Source: Streptomyces sp. NBC_00433 (GTDB lineage Bacteria; Actinomycetota; Actinomycetes; Streptomycetales; Streptomycetaceae). Taken from it: a DNA stretch of 64,000 bases. The position numbers were made by a program, and so were the translations under genes. Every line of letters starts with the position of its first letter. The first letter of the stretch is position 1. The notes under the pieces were generated by a model. The model did not search any database. It was not told the DNA's origin and saw only the letters and a program-made list of their open reading frames with translations. Below, one piece after another: positions 7,934 to 17,524 of this stretch. The stretch spans positions 7,608,001 through 7,672,000 of the forward strand of contig CP107926.1 in the NCBI GenBank assembly GCA_036015235.1, read 5' to 3'.

Positions 7934-10900
7934 ATGGCCTCGCCGTCCCCTTCGTCCGCCGCACCCGCCGCCGCGAGCAACGCCCGCGCCGCCGCTCTGC
8001 GCCAGGCCCTCGCCACCCGCGTCGTGGTCGCCGACGGCGCCATGGGCACCATGCTCCAGGCGCAGGAACCCACCCTCGACGACTTCGAGCAGCTCGAAGG
8101 CTGCAACGAGGTACTCAACATCACCCGCCCGGACATCGTCCGATCGGTGCACGAGGCCTACTTCGAGGCCGGCGTCGACAGCGTCGAGACCAACACCTTC
8201 GGGGCCAACCACTCCGCGCTGGGCGAGTACGACATCCCCGAGCGGATCCACGAGCTGTCCGAGGCCGGCGCCCGCATCGCCCGCGAGGTCGCCGACGGCT
8301 TCGCCGCCGACGGCCGCCCCCGCTGGGTCCTCGGCTCCATGGGCCCGGGAACCAAGCTGCCGACACTCGGCCACGCCCCCTACGGCGTCCTGCGCGACGG
8401 CTACGAGGCGAACGCCGCGGGCCTGATCGCCGGCGGCGCCGACGCGCTGCTGGTGGAGACCACCCAGGACCTGCTCCAGACCAAGGCCGCGGTGATCGCG
8501 GCCCACCGCGCCATGAAGTCGGCCGGGGTGAGCCTGCCGCTGATCTGCTCGGTGACCGTGGAGACCACCGGCACCATGCTGCTCGGCTCGGAGATCGGCG
8601 CCGCGCTCACCGCGCTGGAGCCGCTCGGCATCGACATGATCGGCCTCAACTGCGCCACCGGCCCCTCCGAGATGAGCGAGCACCTGCGCTATCTCGCCCA
8701 GCACTCCCGTATCCCGCTGTCCTGCATGCCCAACGCGGGCCTGCCGGTTCTCACCAAGGACGGCGCCCACTACCCGCTCACACCGGGCGAGCTGGCCGAC
8801 GCCCACGAGGTCTTCACCCGCGAGTACGGCCTCTCGCTGGTCGGCGGCTGCTGCGGCACCACACCGGAGCACCTGCGGCAGCTCGTGGAGCGGGTCGGCG
8901 GCCAGGACCTGCACCCGCGCAGCCCCCGCCCCGAGCCGGGCGCCGCCTCGCTCTACCAGACCGTCCCCTTCCGCCAGGACACCTCCTACCTGGCGATCGG
9001 CGAGCGGACCAATGCCAACGGGTCGAAGAAATTCCGCGACGCGATGCTCGAAGGCCGCTGGGACGACTGCGTGGAGATGGCCCGCGACCAGATCCGCGAG
9101 GGCGCCCACCTGCTCGACCTGTGCGTGGACTACGTCGGCAGGGACGGCGCCGCCGACATGGCCGAGGTCGCCGGACGCTTCGCCACCGCCTCCACCCTCC
9201 CGATCGTGCTGGACTCCACCGAGGTCCCGGTGCTCCAGGCGGGCCTGGAGAAGCTCGGCGGCCGCGCGGTGCTGAACTCGGTCAACTACGAGGACGGCGA
9301 CGGCCCGGAGTCCCGGTTCGCCAGGGTCACCGCGCTCGCCCAGGAGCACGGCGCCGCGCTGATCGCGCTCACCATCGACGAGGAGGGCCAGGCCCGTACG
9401 GTCGAGAAGAAGGTCGCCATCGCCGAGCGGCTGATCGAGGACCTCACCGGCAACTACGGCATCCACGAGTCGGACATCCTCATCGACTGCCTGACCTTCA
9501 CCATCTGCACCGGCCAGGAGGAGTCCCGGGGCGACGGCGTGGCCACCATCGAGGCGATCCGCGAGCTGAAGCGCCGCCACCCCGACGTGCAGACCACCCT
9601 GGGCCTGTCCAACATCTCCTTCGGCCTCAACCCGGCCGCCCGCGTCGTCCTCAACTCGGTCTTCCTCGACGAGTGCGTGAAGGCCGGCCTCGACTCGGCG
9701 ATCGTGCACGCCAGCAAGATCCTGCCGATCGCCCGGCTGGAGGAGGAGCAGGTCAAGACCGCCCTCGACCTGGTCTACGACCGGCGTGCCGAGGGCTACG
9801 ACCCGCTCCAGCGGCTGATGGAGCTGTTCGAGGGCGTCGACAACAAGTCGCTGAAGGCGGGCCGCGCCGAGGAGCTGCTCGCGCTGCCGCTGGAGGAGCG
9901 GCTGCAGCGCCGGATCATCGACGGCGAGAAGAACGGCCTGGAGGCGGACCTGGACGAGGCGCTGACCGGGCGCCCGGCCCTGGAGATCGTCAACGACACG
10001 CTGCTGGCCGGTATGAAGGTGGTCGGCGAGCTGTTCGGCTCGGGGCAGATGCAGCTGCCCTTCGTGCTCCAGTCCGCCGAGGTCATGAAGATCGCGGTGG
10101 CCTACCTGGAGCCGCACATGGAGAAGTCGGACGACGAGGGCAAGGGCACCATCGTGCTGGCCACCGTCCGCGGCGACGTCCACGACATCGGCAAGAACCT
10201 GGTCGACATCATCCTGTCCAACAACGGCTACACCGTCGTCAACCTCGGCATCAAGCAGCCGGTGTCGGCGATCCTGGAGGCCGCGCAGGAGCACCGGGCC
10301 GATGTGATCGGCATGTCGGGGCTGCTGGTGAAGTCCACGGTGATCATGAAGGAGAACCTGGAGGAGCTGAACCAGCGCGGCCTGTCCGCCGACTTCCCGG
10401 TGATCCTCGGCGGCGCCGCCCTGACCCGCGCCTACGTGGAGCAGGACCTGCACGAGATCTACGAGGGCGAGGTCCGCTACGCCCGCGACGCCTTCGAGGG
10501 CCTGCGGCTGATGGACGCGCTGATCGGCGTCAAGCGCGGGGTGGCAGGCGCCGCGCTGCCCGAGCTGAAGCAGCGCCGGGTGGCCAAGCGCGAGCAGCCG
10601 GAGCCGGAGGAGGAGCCCAACCTCGGCCAGGTCAGGTCCGACGTCGCGACCGACAACCCGGTGCCCGCCCCGCCGTTCTGGGGCAGCCGGGTCGTCAAGG
10701 GCATCCAGCTCGCCGACTACTCCGCCTGGCTGGACGAGGGCGCGCTCTTCAAGGGCCAGTGGGGGCTGAAGCAGGCCCGCTCCACCGGGCCGACGTACGA
10801 GGAGCTGGTGGAGGCCGAGGGGCGGCCGCGGCTGCGCGGGCTGCTGACCCGGCTGCAGTCCGAGAGCCTGCTGGAGGCCGCGGTCACCTACGGCTACTTC

Positions 10901-11452
10901 CCGTGCGTGTCCAAGGGCGACGACCTCATCGTGCTGCACGAGGACGGCACCGAGCGCACCCGCTTCACCTTCCCCCGGCAGCGCAGGGGGCGGCGGCTGT
11001 GCCTGGCCGACTTCTTCCGGCCGGAGGACTCCGGTGAGACCGACGTGGTCGGCTTCCAGGTGGTCACCGTCGGCAGCCGCATCTCGGAGGCGGCCGCCGA
11101 GCTGTTCGCCGCCGACTCCTACCGCGACTACCTGGAGCTGCACGGCCTGTCGGTGCAGCTCGCCGAGGCGCTGGCCGAATACTGGCACGCCAGGGTGCGC
11201 TCCGAGCTGGGCTTCGCGGGCGAGGACCCGGGCGACGTCGAGGACATGTTCGCGCTGAAATACCGCGGCGCGCGCTTCTCGCTGGGCTACGGGGCCTGCC
11301 CCGACCTGGAGGACCGGGCCAAGATCGCGGCGCTGCTCGAGCCGGAGCGGATCGGCGTGAAGCTGTCGGAGGAATTCCAGCTGCACCCCGAGCAGTCCAC
11401 CGACGCGATCGTCATCCACCACCCTGAGGCGAAGTACTTCAACGCCCGCTGA
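7934..11452 (+). CDS. metH: Methionine synthase, cobalamin-dependent
   Basis: 1172 residues. It transfers the methyl group of 5-methyltetrahydrofolate to homocysteine through methylcobalamin. Domains in order: homocysteine-binding barrel (about 25-330) with zinc ligands Cys240, Cys306 and Cys307 (the last two in GGCCGTTPEHL); pterin-binding barrel (about 350-620, beginning AIGERTNANGSKKF); B12-binding module (about 640-870) with the lower-ligand motif DVHDIGKN, His750; and the C-terminal AdoMet reactivation domain with RFSLGYGACPDL and the final IVIHHPEAKYF. ATG 7934 follows an AGGGAG. No cobalamin riboswitch is recognisable upstream. Divergent from gylR. Confidence 0.98.
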   Translation: MASPSPSSAAPAAASNARAAALRQALATRVVVADGAMGTMLQAQEPTLDDFEQLEGCNEVLNITRPDIVRSVHEAYFEAGVDSVETNTFGANHSALGEYDIPERIHELSEAGARIAREVADGFAADGRPRWVLGSMGPGTKLPTLGHAPYGVLRDGYEANAAGLIAGGADALLVETTQDLLQTKAAVIAAHRAMKSAGVSLPLICSVTVETTGTMLLGSEIGAALTALEPLGIDMIGLNCATGPSEMSEHLRYLAQHSRIPLSCMPNAGLPVLTKDGAHYPLTPGELADAHEVFTREYGLSLVGGCCGTTPEHLRQLVERVGGQDLHPRSPRPEPGAASLYQTVPFRQDTSYLAIGERTNANGSKKFRDAMLEGRWDDCVEMARDQIREGAHLLDLCVDYVGRDGAADMAEVAGRFATASTLPIVLDSTEVPVLQAGLEKLGGRAVLNSVNYEDGDGPESRFARVTALAQEHGAALIALTIDEEGQARTVEKKVAIAERLIEDLTGNYGIHESDILIDCLTFTICTGQEESRGDGVATIEAIRELKRRHPDVQTTLGLSNISFGLNPAARVVLNSVFLDECVKAGLDSAIVHASKILPIARLEEEQVKTALDLVYDRRAEGYDPLQRLMELFEGVDNKSLKAGRAEELLALPLEERLQRRIIDGEKNGLEADLDEALTGRPALEIVNDTLLAGMKVVGELFGSGQMQLPFVLQSAEVMKIAVAYLEPHMEKSDDEGKGTIVLATVRGDVHDIGKNLVDIILSNNGYTVVNLGIKQPVSAILEAAQEHRADVIGMSGLLVKSTVIMKENLEELNQRGLSADFPVILGGAALTRAYVEQDLHEIYEGEVRYARDAFEGLRLMDALIGVKRGVAGAALPELKQRRVAKREQPEPEEEPNLGQVRSDVATDNPVPAPPFWGSRVVKGIQLADYSAWLDEGALFKGQWGLKQARSTGPTYEELVEAEGRPRLRGLLTRLQSESLLEAAVTYGYFPCVSKGDDLIVLHEDGTERTRFTFPRQRRGRRLCLADFFRPEDSGETDVVGFQVVTVGSRISEAAAELFAADSYRDYLELHGLSVQLAEALAEYWHARVRSELGFAGEDPGDVEDMFALKYRGARFSLGYGACPDLEDRAKIAALLEPERIGVKLSEEFQLHPEQSTDAIVIHHPEAKYFNAR

Positions 11453-11560
11453 GCGGCGGCAGGGCCGGGCGCCGCCGGCCCGTCACCGGGTCGTCACCCG
11501 CGCGTCGCGTGCCCGCCGGGCGTGCCGCGACGCGGGGACGTAGACTTATCGGTCCGGCAG

Positions 11561-11602
11561 AGGCCGGTCGCCTTCCCGTTCGCGGGATGCGGCGACCGGC
11601 CT
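11561..11602 (+). terminator. 12-bp hairpin with T-rich tail between metH and the HAD gene
   Basis: AGGCCGGTCGCC (11561-11572) pairs perfectly with GGCGACCGGCCT (11591-11602) around an 18-nt loop and is followed by TTGTGT. It lies 108 bp after metH and 72 bp before the next start. It may terminate metH, or act as an attenuator in the leader of the HAD gene, since a possible -10 (TAGACT) lies just upstream. Confidence 0.55.
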
Positions 11603-11674
11603 TTGTGTCCCCAGGAAAGGGCACGTCGGCACCACTGCGGCGCCCGGTCAGCAGCCCGGCCGAGGAGTGAGCCT

Positions 11675-12391
11675 ATGACCAGCAGCGTCCCCGTCGTCGA
11701 CACCCGTCCGGCGGACGGCCGCGGTCTGCAGGCCGTGCTGCTGGACATGGACGGCACCCTGGTGGACACCGAGGGCATCTGGTGGGCGGCGGAGACCGGG
11801 GTCTTCGCCGACCTCGGCCATGTGCTGGACGAGGTGCACAAGGCGGTCGTGGTGGGCGGGCCGATGGCCCGCAGCGTCGGCCACCTGATGGAGGTGACCG
11901 GCACGACGGCGACGCTGGCGGAGCTGATGGTGGCGATCGACACCCGCTTCGAGGAGCTGATCTCCCGCGGCGCCCCGCTGATGCCGGGCGCCAGGCGGCT
12001 GCTGACCGAGCTGGCGGCGCACCAGGTGCCCACGGCGCTGGTCTCCGCCTCGCACCGGCGCACGATCGACGCGATGCTGCGCACCCTGGGCGCCGAGAAC
12101 TTCGCCTTCACCCTCGCGGGTGACGAGATCGCCCGCACCAAGCCGTATCCGGACCCGTATCTGGCCGCCGCGGCCCGGCTCGGCGCCGACCCGGCCGCCT
12201 GCGTGGTGGTCGAGGACACACCCACCGGGGTCGCGGCGGCGGAGGCCGCGGGCTGCCAGGTGATCGCGGTGCCGTCGGTGGTGCCGATCGAAGCGGCCCC
12301 CGGGCGTACCGTCGTCACATCGCTCGACCAGGTGAATGTCCCTTTTCTGCGGTCCCTGGTCCGCCGCTCTATGAACGTGGATCTTCACTGA
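11675..12391 (+). CDS. HAD-superfamily phosphatase (beta-phosphoglucomutase-like)
   Basis: 238 residues. HAD motif I is LLDMDGTLVDTEG (nucleophile Asp24, acid Asp26), motif II is the Ser of VSASHRRT, motif III the Lys in ARTKPYPDPYL, and motif IV the acidic pair in VVEDTPTGVAAAEAAGC. The helical cap between motifs I and II puts it in subfamily I, with sugar-phosphate phosphatases and beta-phosphoglucomutases; the substrate is unknown. ATG 11675 is preceded by GAGGAG. It is monocistronic, in the same direction as metH. Confidence 0.88.
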   Translation: MTSSVPVVDTRPADGRGLQAVLLDMDGTLVDTEGIWWAAETGVFADLGHVLDEVHKAVVVGGPMARSVGHLMEVTGTTATLAELMVAIDTRFEELISRGAPLMPGARRLLTELAAHQVPTALVSASHRRTIDAMLRTLGAENFAFTLAGDEIARTKPYPDPYLAAAARLGADPAACVVVEDTPTGVAAAEAAGCQVIAVPSVVPIEAAPGRTVVTSLDQVNVPFLRSLVRRSMNVDLH

Positions 12392-12706
12392 GTGTGATGC
12401 CTGAATAAAATCTCACGAAGTGGAATCCGGCGGGTGTGATGATTGTCACACGACGTCCCATCGACAGCGGGTCCCCCGACTGGATGAGATTTCACTTACC
12501 GCATCTTTACCCGGGCGAACTGTCCGTTTTGACGTGCCGAGGGTCGATAGCCCACACGTCCGCATATCGGAGGTGAACGTCCTGTTACCGGTATGTAATG
12601 TCCCCTCAATCACTCCGTGTCCCGGTGAGCCACGGCCGCCCCGCTAATGTCCCTGACGGTCGATGCCGACTCAACCGACCGGCATGTGAGCAAGGGGATT
12701 CACTGG
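12392..12706 (+). promoter_or_regulatory. AT-richer control region upstream of the oligopeptide transporter, with a CRP-type palindrome
   Basis: This 315-bp gap has no convincing gene. GTGTGA-N6-TCACAC at 12434-12451 is a perfect 6-bp-arm palindrome. It fits both the classical CRP consensus and the GTG-N6-GNCAC motif reported for S. coelicolor Crp. TGAGATTT also occurs inverted at 12408-12415 and direct at 12485-12492. The ribosome site AAGGGGA lies just before the lipoprotein start. The promoter itself was not resolved. Confidence 0.5.
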
Positions 12707-14284
12707 ATGTCACGAAACAAGCGTGTCGTCGCCGCAGCCGCCGTGGCCTTCCTGGCCATCGGCGCCTCCGCATGCGGTGGCAAGAAGGACAATTCCTCCA
12801 GCAACGGCGACAGCGGCGGTGGCGGCGGCAAGGGCGCCGTGATCGTCGGGACCACCGACTCGGTGTCCTCACTGGACCCCGCGGGCGCGTACGACTACGG
12901 CTCGTGGGAGATCATCGACAGCGTCTACCAGAAGGTCATGCACTTCCCGACCGGCGCCACCACGCCGTCTCCGGACGTGGCCAAGGCCTGCAGCTTCACC
13001 GACCCGAAGACCTACTCCTGCGACCTGCAGACCGGTCTGACGTTCTCCAACGGCGACGCCCTGACGGCGACTTCGGTGAAGTTCACCTTCGACCGGATGC
13101 TCAAGATCGCCGCCCCCAACGGCCCGTCGAGCCTGCTGGCCAACCTGGACAGCACCACGACGACCGGTCCCGACAAGGTGGTCTTCCACCTCAAGAACCC
13201 CGACTCGACCTTCCCCTCGGTGCTCGCCACCGACGCCGGCGCCATCGTCGACGAGAAGGTCTTCCCGGCCGACAAGCTGCTCGACGGCTCGAACATCGTC
13301 GGCTCCGGCCCGTACACGCTGGACAAGTACACCGCCAAGCAGCAGGCGTCGCTGAAGGCGAACCCGAAGTACAAGGGCACCAACAAGCTGAACAACAGCC
13401 AGGTCGTGCTGCAGTACTTCTCCGAGGCGTCCGCGCTCAAGCAGGCCGTCAAGGACGGCACGGTGACCGCCGCCTTCCGCAGCCTGTCGCCCACCGACAC
13501 CGATGACCTGAAGAAGACCTCGGGCGTCCAGGTGCTCGAAGGCACCGGCACCGAGAAGCGCTACATGGTCTTCGACGCCAAGGTGAAGCCGGCCGACCAG
13601 AAGGCCGTCCGGCAGGCCGTCGCCCAGGTCATCGACCGGGCCGGCATCGCCAAGGACGCCTACAACAACACCGTGGCCCCGCTCTACTCGATGGTCGGCA
13701 ACGGCATCGAGGGCCACACCGAGGCCTTCAAGGACAAGTACGGCGCCCCCGACACCAACAAGGCCAAGGCGCTGCTCAGCGCCGCCGGCATCGCCACCCC
13801 GGTGCAGCTGGCGTACGCCTGGACGCCCAGCCACTACGGTGCCGCGTCCGCCGACGAGGCCACCGCGATCAAGCGGCAGCTGGAGGCCACCGGCCTGTTC
13901 AAGGTCACCCTCAGCTCCACCGAGTGGCAGCAGTACCAGAAGGACGAGAAGGCCGACACGTACGCCTCGTACATGATCGGCTGGTACCCGGACCTGCCCG
14001 ACCCCGACAACGACGTCGCGCCGTTCCTGACCAAGGAGCCCTTCCTGGGCACCGGTTACGTCAACCCGCAGATCCTCACCCTGCTCAGCAAGGAGCAGGG
14101 CACGGACGACAAGACGGTGCGCGACCAGGCCTTCGCCGACATCCAGAAGATCGTGGCCGAGGACGTCCCGATCATCCCGCTGTGGCAGGGCAAGCAGACG
14201 GTCGTCATCCGCGACGGTGTCACGGGCGCCGACAAGGCCCTCGACCCGACGATGTTCCGGTTCTACGAACTCGGCACGAAGTGA
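12707..14284 (+). CDS. Oligopeptide/dipeptide ABC transporter, substrate-binding lipoprotein 1
   Basis: 525 residues. A signal peptide ends in a lipobox at Cys23 (AIGASAC), followed by a Ser/Gly linker and an SBP_bac_5 (DppA/OppA) domain over the rest, with family blocks SNGDALTATSVKFTFDRML and AVRQAVAQVIDRAGI. It captures peptides outside the membrane for the permeases downstream. An in-frame start exists at 12647, but ATG 12707 gives a normal lipoprotein signal and follows AAGGGGA. A 16-bp hairpin separates it from the permease genes. The second binding protein (18890-20485) is a diverged paralogue. Confidence 0.93.
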   Translation: MSRNKRVVAAAAVAFLAIGASACGGKKDNSSSNGDSGGGGGKGAVIVGTTDSVSSLDPAGAYDYGSWEIIDSVYQKVMHFPTGATTPSPDVAKACSFTDPKTYSCDLQTGLTFSNGDALTATSVKFTFDRMLKIAAPNGPSSLLANLDSTTTTGPDKVVFHLKNPDSTFPSVLATDAGAIVDEKVFPADKLLDGSNIVGSGPYTLDKYTAKQQASLKANPKYKGTNKLNNSQVVLQYFSEASALKQAVKDGTVTAAFRSLSPTDTDDLKKTSGVQVLEGTGTEKRYMVFDAKVKPADQKAVRQAVAQVIDRAGIAKDAYNNTVAPLYSMVGNGIEGHTEAFKDKYGAPDTNKAKALLSAAGIATPVQLAYAWTPSHYGAASADEATAIKRQLEATGLFKVTLSSTEWQQYQKDEKADTYASYMIGWYPDLPDPDNDVAPFLTKEPFLGTGYVNPQILTLLSKEQGTDDKTVRDQAFADIQKIVAEDVPIIPLWQGKQTVVIRDGVTGADKALDPTMFRFYELGTK

Positions 14285-14289
14285 CCGAC

Positions 14290-14326
14290 GGCCGGCCCGC
14301 GGGGGAGTGACCCCCGCGGGCCGGCC
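14290..14326 (+). terminator. Perfect 16-bp hairpin between binding protein and permease
   Basis: GGCCGGCCCGCGGGGG (14290-14305) and its exact reverse complement (14311-14326) flank a 5-nt loop directly after the stop codon of binding protein 1. There is no U-tract. Such hairpins after a binding-protein gene often stabilise its mRNA or cause partial termination, giving excess binding protein over permease; this role is inferred. Confidence 0.6.
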
Positions 14327-14403
14327 CCGGCACGCGGCACCCCCACGCGCATCCCGTCGTCCACGGTCCGGGCCAGACCGGACAGCCACCGGAAAGTCAC
14401 CGC

Positions 14404-15423
14404 ATGAGCAACACGAGCAAGCAGTCGGGCTCGCTGCGGCGCTACATCCTCACCCGGATCGCGCTCGCCGTGCCCATGGTCCTGATCCTGCTGATCCTGG
14501 TCTTCGTCATGATGCGGGTGGCACCCGGTGACCCGATCTCGGCGTCGCAGGGCGGCAAGCTGAACGCCACGGAACTGGCCGCGAGACGGCACGCGGCGGG
14601 CTTCGACGCGCCGCTCTACCAGCAGTTCTGGGACTACCTGAAATCGGTGGTCACCCTGAACTTCGGCACCACCTTCTCCGACCGCCGCAGCGTGCGCGAC
14701 ATCATCATCGAGAACGGCGGCGCCACCCTGACCCTCACCGCGGGCGCCCTGGTCTTCGCGACCGTCATCGGCATCCCGGTCGGCCTGCTGGCCGGCCGCT
14801 ACCGCGACCGCCCCGTCGACGTGATCAGCCGGCTCGCCAGCACCATCAGCTACGCCGCCCCGGTCTTCGTGACCGCGCCGCTGCTCATGCTCGCCTTCGG
14901 CTCCACCTCGGGCCAGGCCTCGCCGCTGATCCAGCTGAACGTGCCCACCCAGACCCACATCCTGATCCTGGACGCGGCCCTGGACGGCGACTGGAGCGCG
15001 GTCACCGACATCCTCCAGCACCTGCTGCTGCCGTCCATCGCGCTCGGCCTGCTGATCGTCGGCGTCTTCATCCGGATGATCAGGATCAACCTCATCCAGT
15101 CGCTCCAGGGCGACTACATCGAGGCGGCCCGCGCCCGCGGCGTCAGAGAGCGCCATGTGGTGGCCCGGCACGGCTTCCGCAACGCCCTGGTGCCGGTCAT
15201 CACCGTGCTCGGGCTCCAGGTCGCCATGCTGCTCGGCGGCGCGGTGCTCACCGAGAAGATCTTCAACTGGCCCGGCATCGGCCGCCAGTTGATCGACTAC
15301 ATCAACCAGCGCGACTACGTCGCCGTGCAGGGCATCGTCACCGTCTTCGCCCTGGTCGTCGTCGTGATCAGCCTGCTGATCGACTTCGTCAACGCGCTGA
15401 TCGACCCGAGGGTGCGCTACTGA
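14404..15423 (+). CDS. Oligopeptide ABC transporter permease (DppB type)
   Basis: 339 residues, about six membrane helices. It starts with the amphipathic RYILTRIALAVPMVLILL typical of DppB/OppB, and has the EAA loop DYIEAARARGVRERHVVARHGFRNALVPV that contacts the ATPase. It forms the channel with the next gene. The stop and the next start overlap by one base (TGATG). Confidence 0.95.
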   Translation: MSNTSKQSGSLRRYILTRIALAVPMVLILLILVFVMMRVAPGDPISASQGGKLNATELAARRHAAGFDAPLYQQFWDYLKSVVTLNFGTTFSDRRSVRDIIIENGGATLTLTAGALVFATVIGIPVGLLAGRYRDRPVDVISRLASTISYAAPVFVTAPLLMLAFGSTSGQASPLIQLNVPTQTHILILDAALDGDWSAVTDILQHLLLPSIALGLLIVGVFIRMIRINLIQSLQGDYIEAARARGVRERHVVARHGFRNALVPVITVLGLQVAMLLGGAVLTEKIFNWPGIGRQLIDYINQRDYVAVQGIVTVFALVVVVISLLIDFVNALIDPRVRY

Positions 15424-16466
15424 TGGCCACGACGACTCTCCCCACCGGGCCGATCGAGCCCGACGCGTCCGCCAAGGGCGCCCGCTTCGGCGGCCTGCGC
15501 CGGATCACCGCGGCGATCCGCGAGGCCCGCGGCGTGCCGAAGTTCATGCTGTGGGCCGGCGCGGCCATCTCCGCGCTGTTCGTGATCACCGCGGTCTTCG
15601 CGCCGCTCATCGCGCCCTACAGCTTCGACACCTACCGGTCCGGCGGCCACAACTTCCCCAAGCAGGGCTCCCCCGACGGGGACCACTGGTTCGGGACCAC
15701 CGTGCAGAGCCTCGACGTGCTCTCCCGCACCATCTACGGCGCCCGCACCGCCCTTGAGGTGATGATCCTCGCGGTGATCTTCTCGCTGATCCTCGGCGTG
15801 CTGCTCGGCCTGGTCGCCGGCTACTTCGGCGGCTGGCTCGACCGCATCCTGGTGCTGGTGATGGACGCGCTGTTCGCCTTCCCCTACCTGCTGCTCGCCA
15901 TCGTGGCCGGCTTCGTCTTCTCCGGCATCGCCGGCGGCGGCGTGGTCACCGCGGCGCTGTCCATCACGGTGGTCTACATCCCGCAGTACTTCCGGGTCGT
16001 CAGGGCCTCGGCGCTGTCCGCCAGGGAGGCCACCTTCGTGGAGGCCGCCCGCGCGATGGGCGCCAAGCCGTCGGTGGTGATCCGCAAGTACCTGTTCGGC
16101 AACGTCATCCAGTCGGTGCCGGTCATCACCACCATGAACGCCGCCGACGCCATCGGCACCCTGGCGGGCCTGGGCTTCCTGGGCCTGGGCATCCAGCCCA
16201 CCCAGGCTGCCGAATGGGGCTACGACCTCGACCGCGCCATCGACGACGTCAACGCCGGCATGTGGTGGACCTGCCTCTACCCGGGCCTGGCCATGGTGAT
16301 CGCCATCCTCGGCTTCACCCTGCTCGGCGAAGGCCTCAACGACGTGCTCAACCCGACCATGAGGCGCCGCAGGATCCGCAAGGTGCTGCTGCCCGCCCAC
16401 ACCCGGCGCCGTACCGTCACGGCTCCCGCGCTGCCCGACGTTTCCGAAGGTGAGGCCGTCAAGTGA
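15423..16466 (+). CDS. Oligopeptide ABC transporter permease (DppC type)
   Basis: 347 residues. A cytoplasmic N-terminus of about 35 residues leads into the first helix (FMLWAGAAISALFVI), a periplasmic-type loop with HWFGTTVQSLDVLSRTIYGAR (the DppC/OppC hallmark), and the EAA loop TFVEAARAMGAKPSVVIRKY. It pairs with the upstream DppB-type permease. The final codons overlap the GTG of the ATPase gene. Confidence 0.95.
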   Translation: MATTTLPTGPIEPDASAKGARFGGLRRITAAIREARGVPKFMLWAGAAISALFVITAVFAPLIAPYSFDTYRSGGHNFPKQGSPDGDHWFGTTVQSLDVLSRTIYGARTALEVMILAVIFSLILGVLLGLVAGYFGGWLDRILVLVMDALFAFPYLLLAIVAGFVFSGIAGGGVVTAALSITVVYIPQYFRVVRASALSAREATFVEAARAMGAKPSVVIRKYLFGNVIQSVPVITTMNAADAIGTLAGLGFLGLGIQPTQAAEWGYDLDRAIDDVNAGMWWTCLYPGLAMVIAILGFTLLGEGLNDVLNPTMRRRRIRKVLLPAHTRRRTVTAPALPDVSEGEAVK

Positions 16467-17524
16467 CCGAACCCGTCCTGTCCGTCCGCGACCTGCGTGT
16501 CTGGTACGGCACCGACCGCGGCCCGGTACGAGCCGTGGACGGCGTCACCTTCGACGTACGGCCCGGCGAGACCCTCGGCCTGGTCGGCGAGTCCGGCTGC
16601 GGCAAGTCCACCCTCGGCCGCGGTGTGCTCGGCCTGACCCCGGCGGCCGCCGCCGTCGACGGCGAGGTCGTGCTGCGCAGCCCCGGCGGCGCCGGCCGCA
16701 ACCTGGTCGGGCTGCCCGCCAAGGAGATCCAGCGGCTGCGCGGCCCCGAGATCGGGCTGATCTTCCAGGAGCCGATGACCCGGCTCAACCCGCTGATGCG
16801 GATATCGCAGCACTTCGAGGAAGCGCTGCGCGCCCACCACAAGGGCCTGCCCAAGCAGGAGATCAAGGCCCGCGCGCTGGCCGCGCTGCGCGGCATGGGC
16901 ATCCCGGAGAGCCGCTACGGCAGCTACCCGCACGAATTCTCCGGCGGCATGCGGCAGCGCATCATGATCGCGCTCGCACTGGTGCTGCGGCCGGCCTTCA
17001 TCGTCGCCGACGAGCCCACCACCGCACTCGACGTGCTGGTCGAGGCGCAGATCATCAAGATCCTCGCCGACCTGCGGAAGAACTTCGACACCTCGCTGGT
17101 GCTCATCACCCACAACCTCGGTATCGTCGCCGAGGCGTGCGACCGGGTCGCGGTGATGTACGCCGGCCACATCGTCGAACAGGGCGACGCCCGCGAGGTG
17201 TTCGCCAACCCGCAGCACCCGTACACCAAGGAGCTGCTCCGCTCCACCATCTCGCTGGCCACCACCGGGCTGCACTTCATCCCCGGCAGCCCGCCCGATC
17301 TGGTGGAACCGCCGCAGGGCTGCCGCTTCCACCCCCGCTGCCCGGTCGCCATGCGCGGCTGCGCCACGGTGGAGCCGCCCGAGGTGGTCCTGCCGACCGG
17401 AGTGGTCAGCGCCTGCTGGCAGCAGGCGATCGAGGCGGACCCCGCACTGGTGGACGAGCTGGGACCGGGCGGGCGCGAGCCGCTCGCCGCTGTGAAGGAG
17501 ATCAGCGTTGCTGACGAAGCCTGA
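16463..17524 (+). CDS. Oligopeptide ABC transporter ATP-binding protein (DppD type)
   Basis: 353 residues. Walker A GESGCGKST, signature FSGGMRQRIMIALAL and Walker B FIVADEPTTALD are all intact. The C-terminal oligopeptide-ATPase domain carries the cysteine-containing GCRFHPRCPVAMRGCATV, typical of the DppD/OppD group, where it can hold an Fe-S cluster. GTG 16463 overlaps the previous stop (GTGA). Confidence 0.95.
   Translation: MTEPVLSVRDLRVWYGTDRGPVRAVDGVTFDVRPGETLGLVGESGCGKSTLGRGVLGLTPAAAAVDGEVVLRSPGGAGRNLVGLPAKEIQRLRGPEIGLIFQEPMTRLNPLMRISQHFEEALRAHHKGLPKQEIKARALAALRGMGIPESRYGSYPHEFSGGMRQRIMIALALVLRPAFIVADEPTTALDVLVEAQIIKILADLRKNFDTSLVLITHNLGIVAEACDRVAVMYAGHIVEQGDAREVFANPQHPYTKELLRSTISLATTGLHFIPGSPPDLVEPPQGCRFHPRCPVAMRGCATVEPPEVVLPTGVVSACWQQAIEADPALVDELGPGGREPLAAVKEISVADEA

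Noticed and set aside
6944..11422. A very long minus-strand open frame antisense to metH
   Set aside because: Only its last 254 codons (gylR) have recognisable domains. The rest is the antisense shadow of metH, produced by strong G/C at third codon positions.
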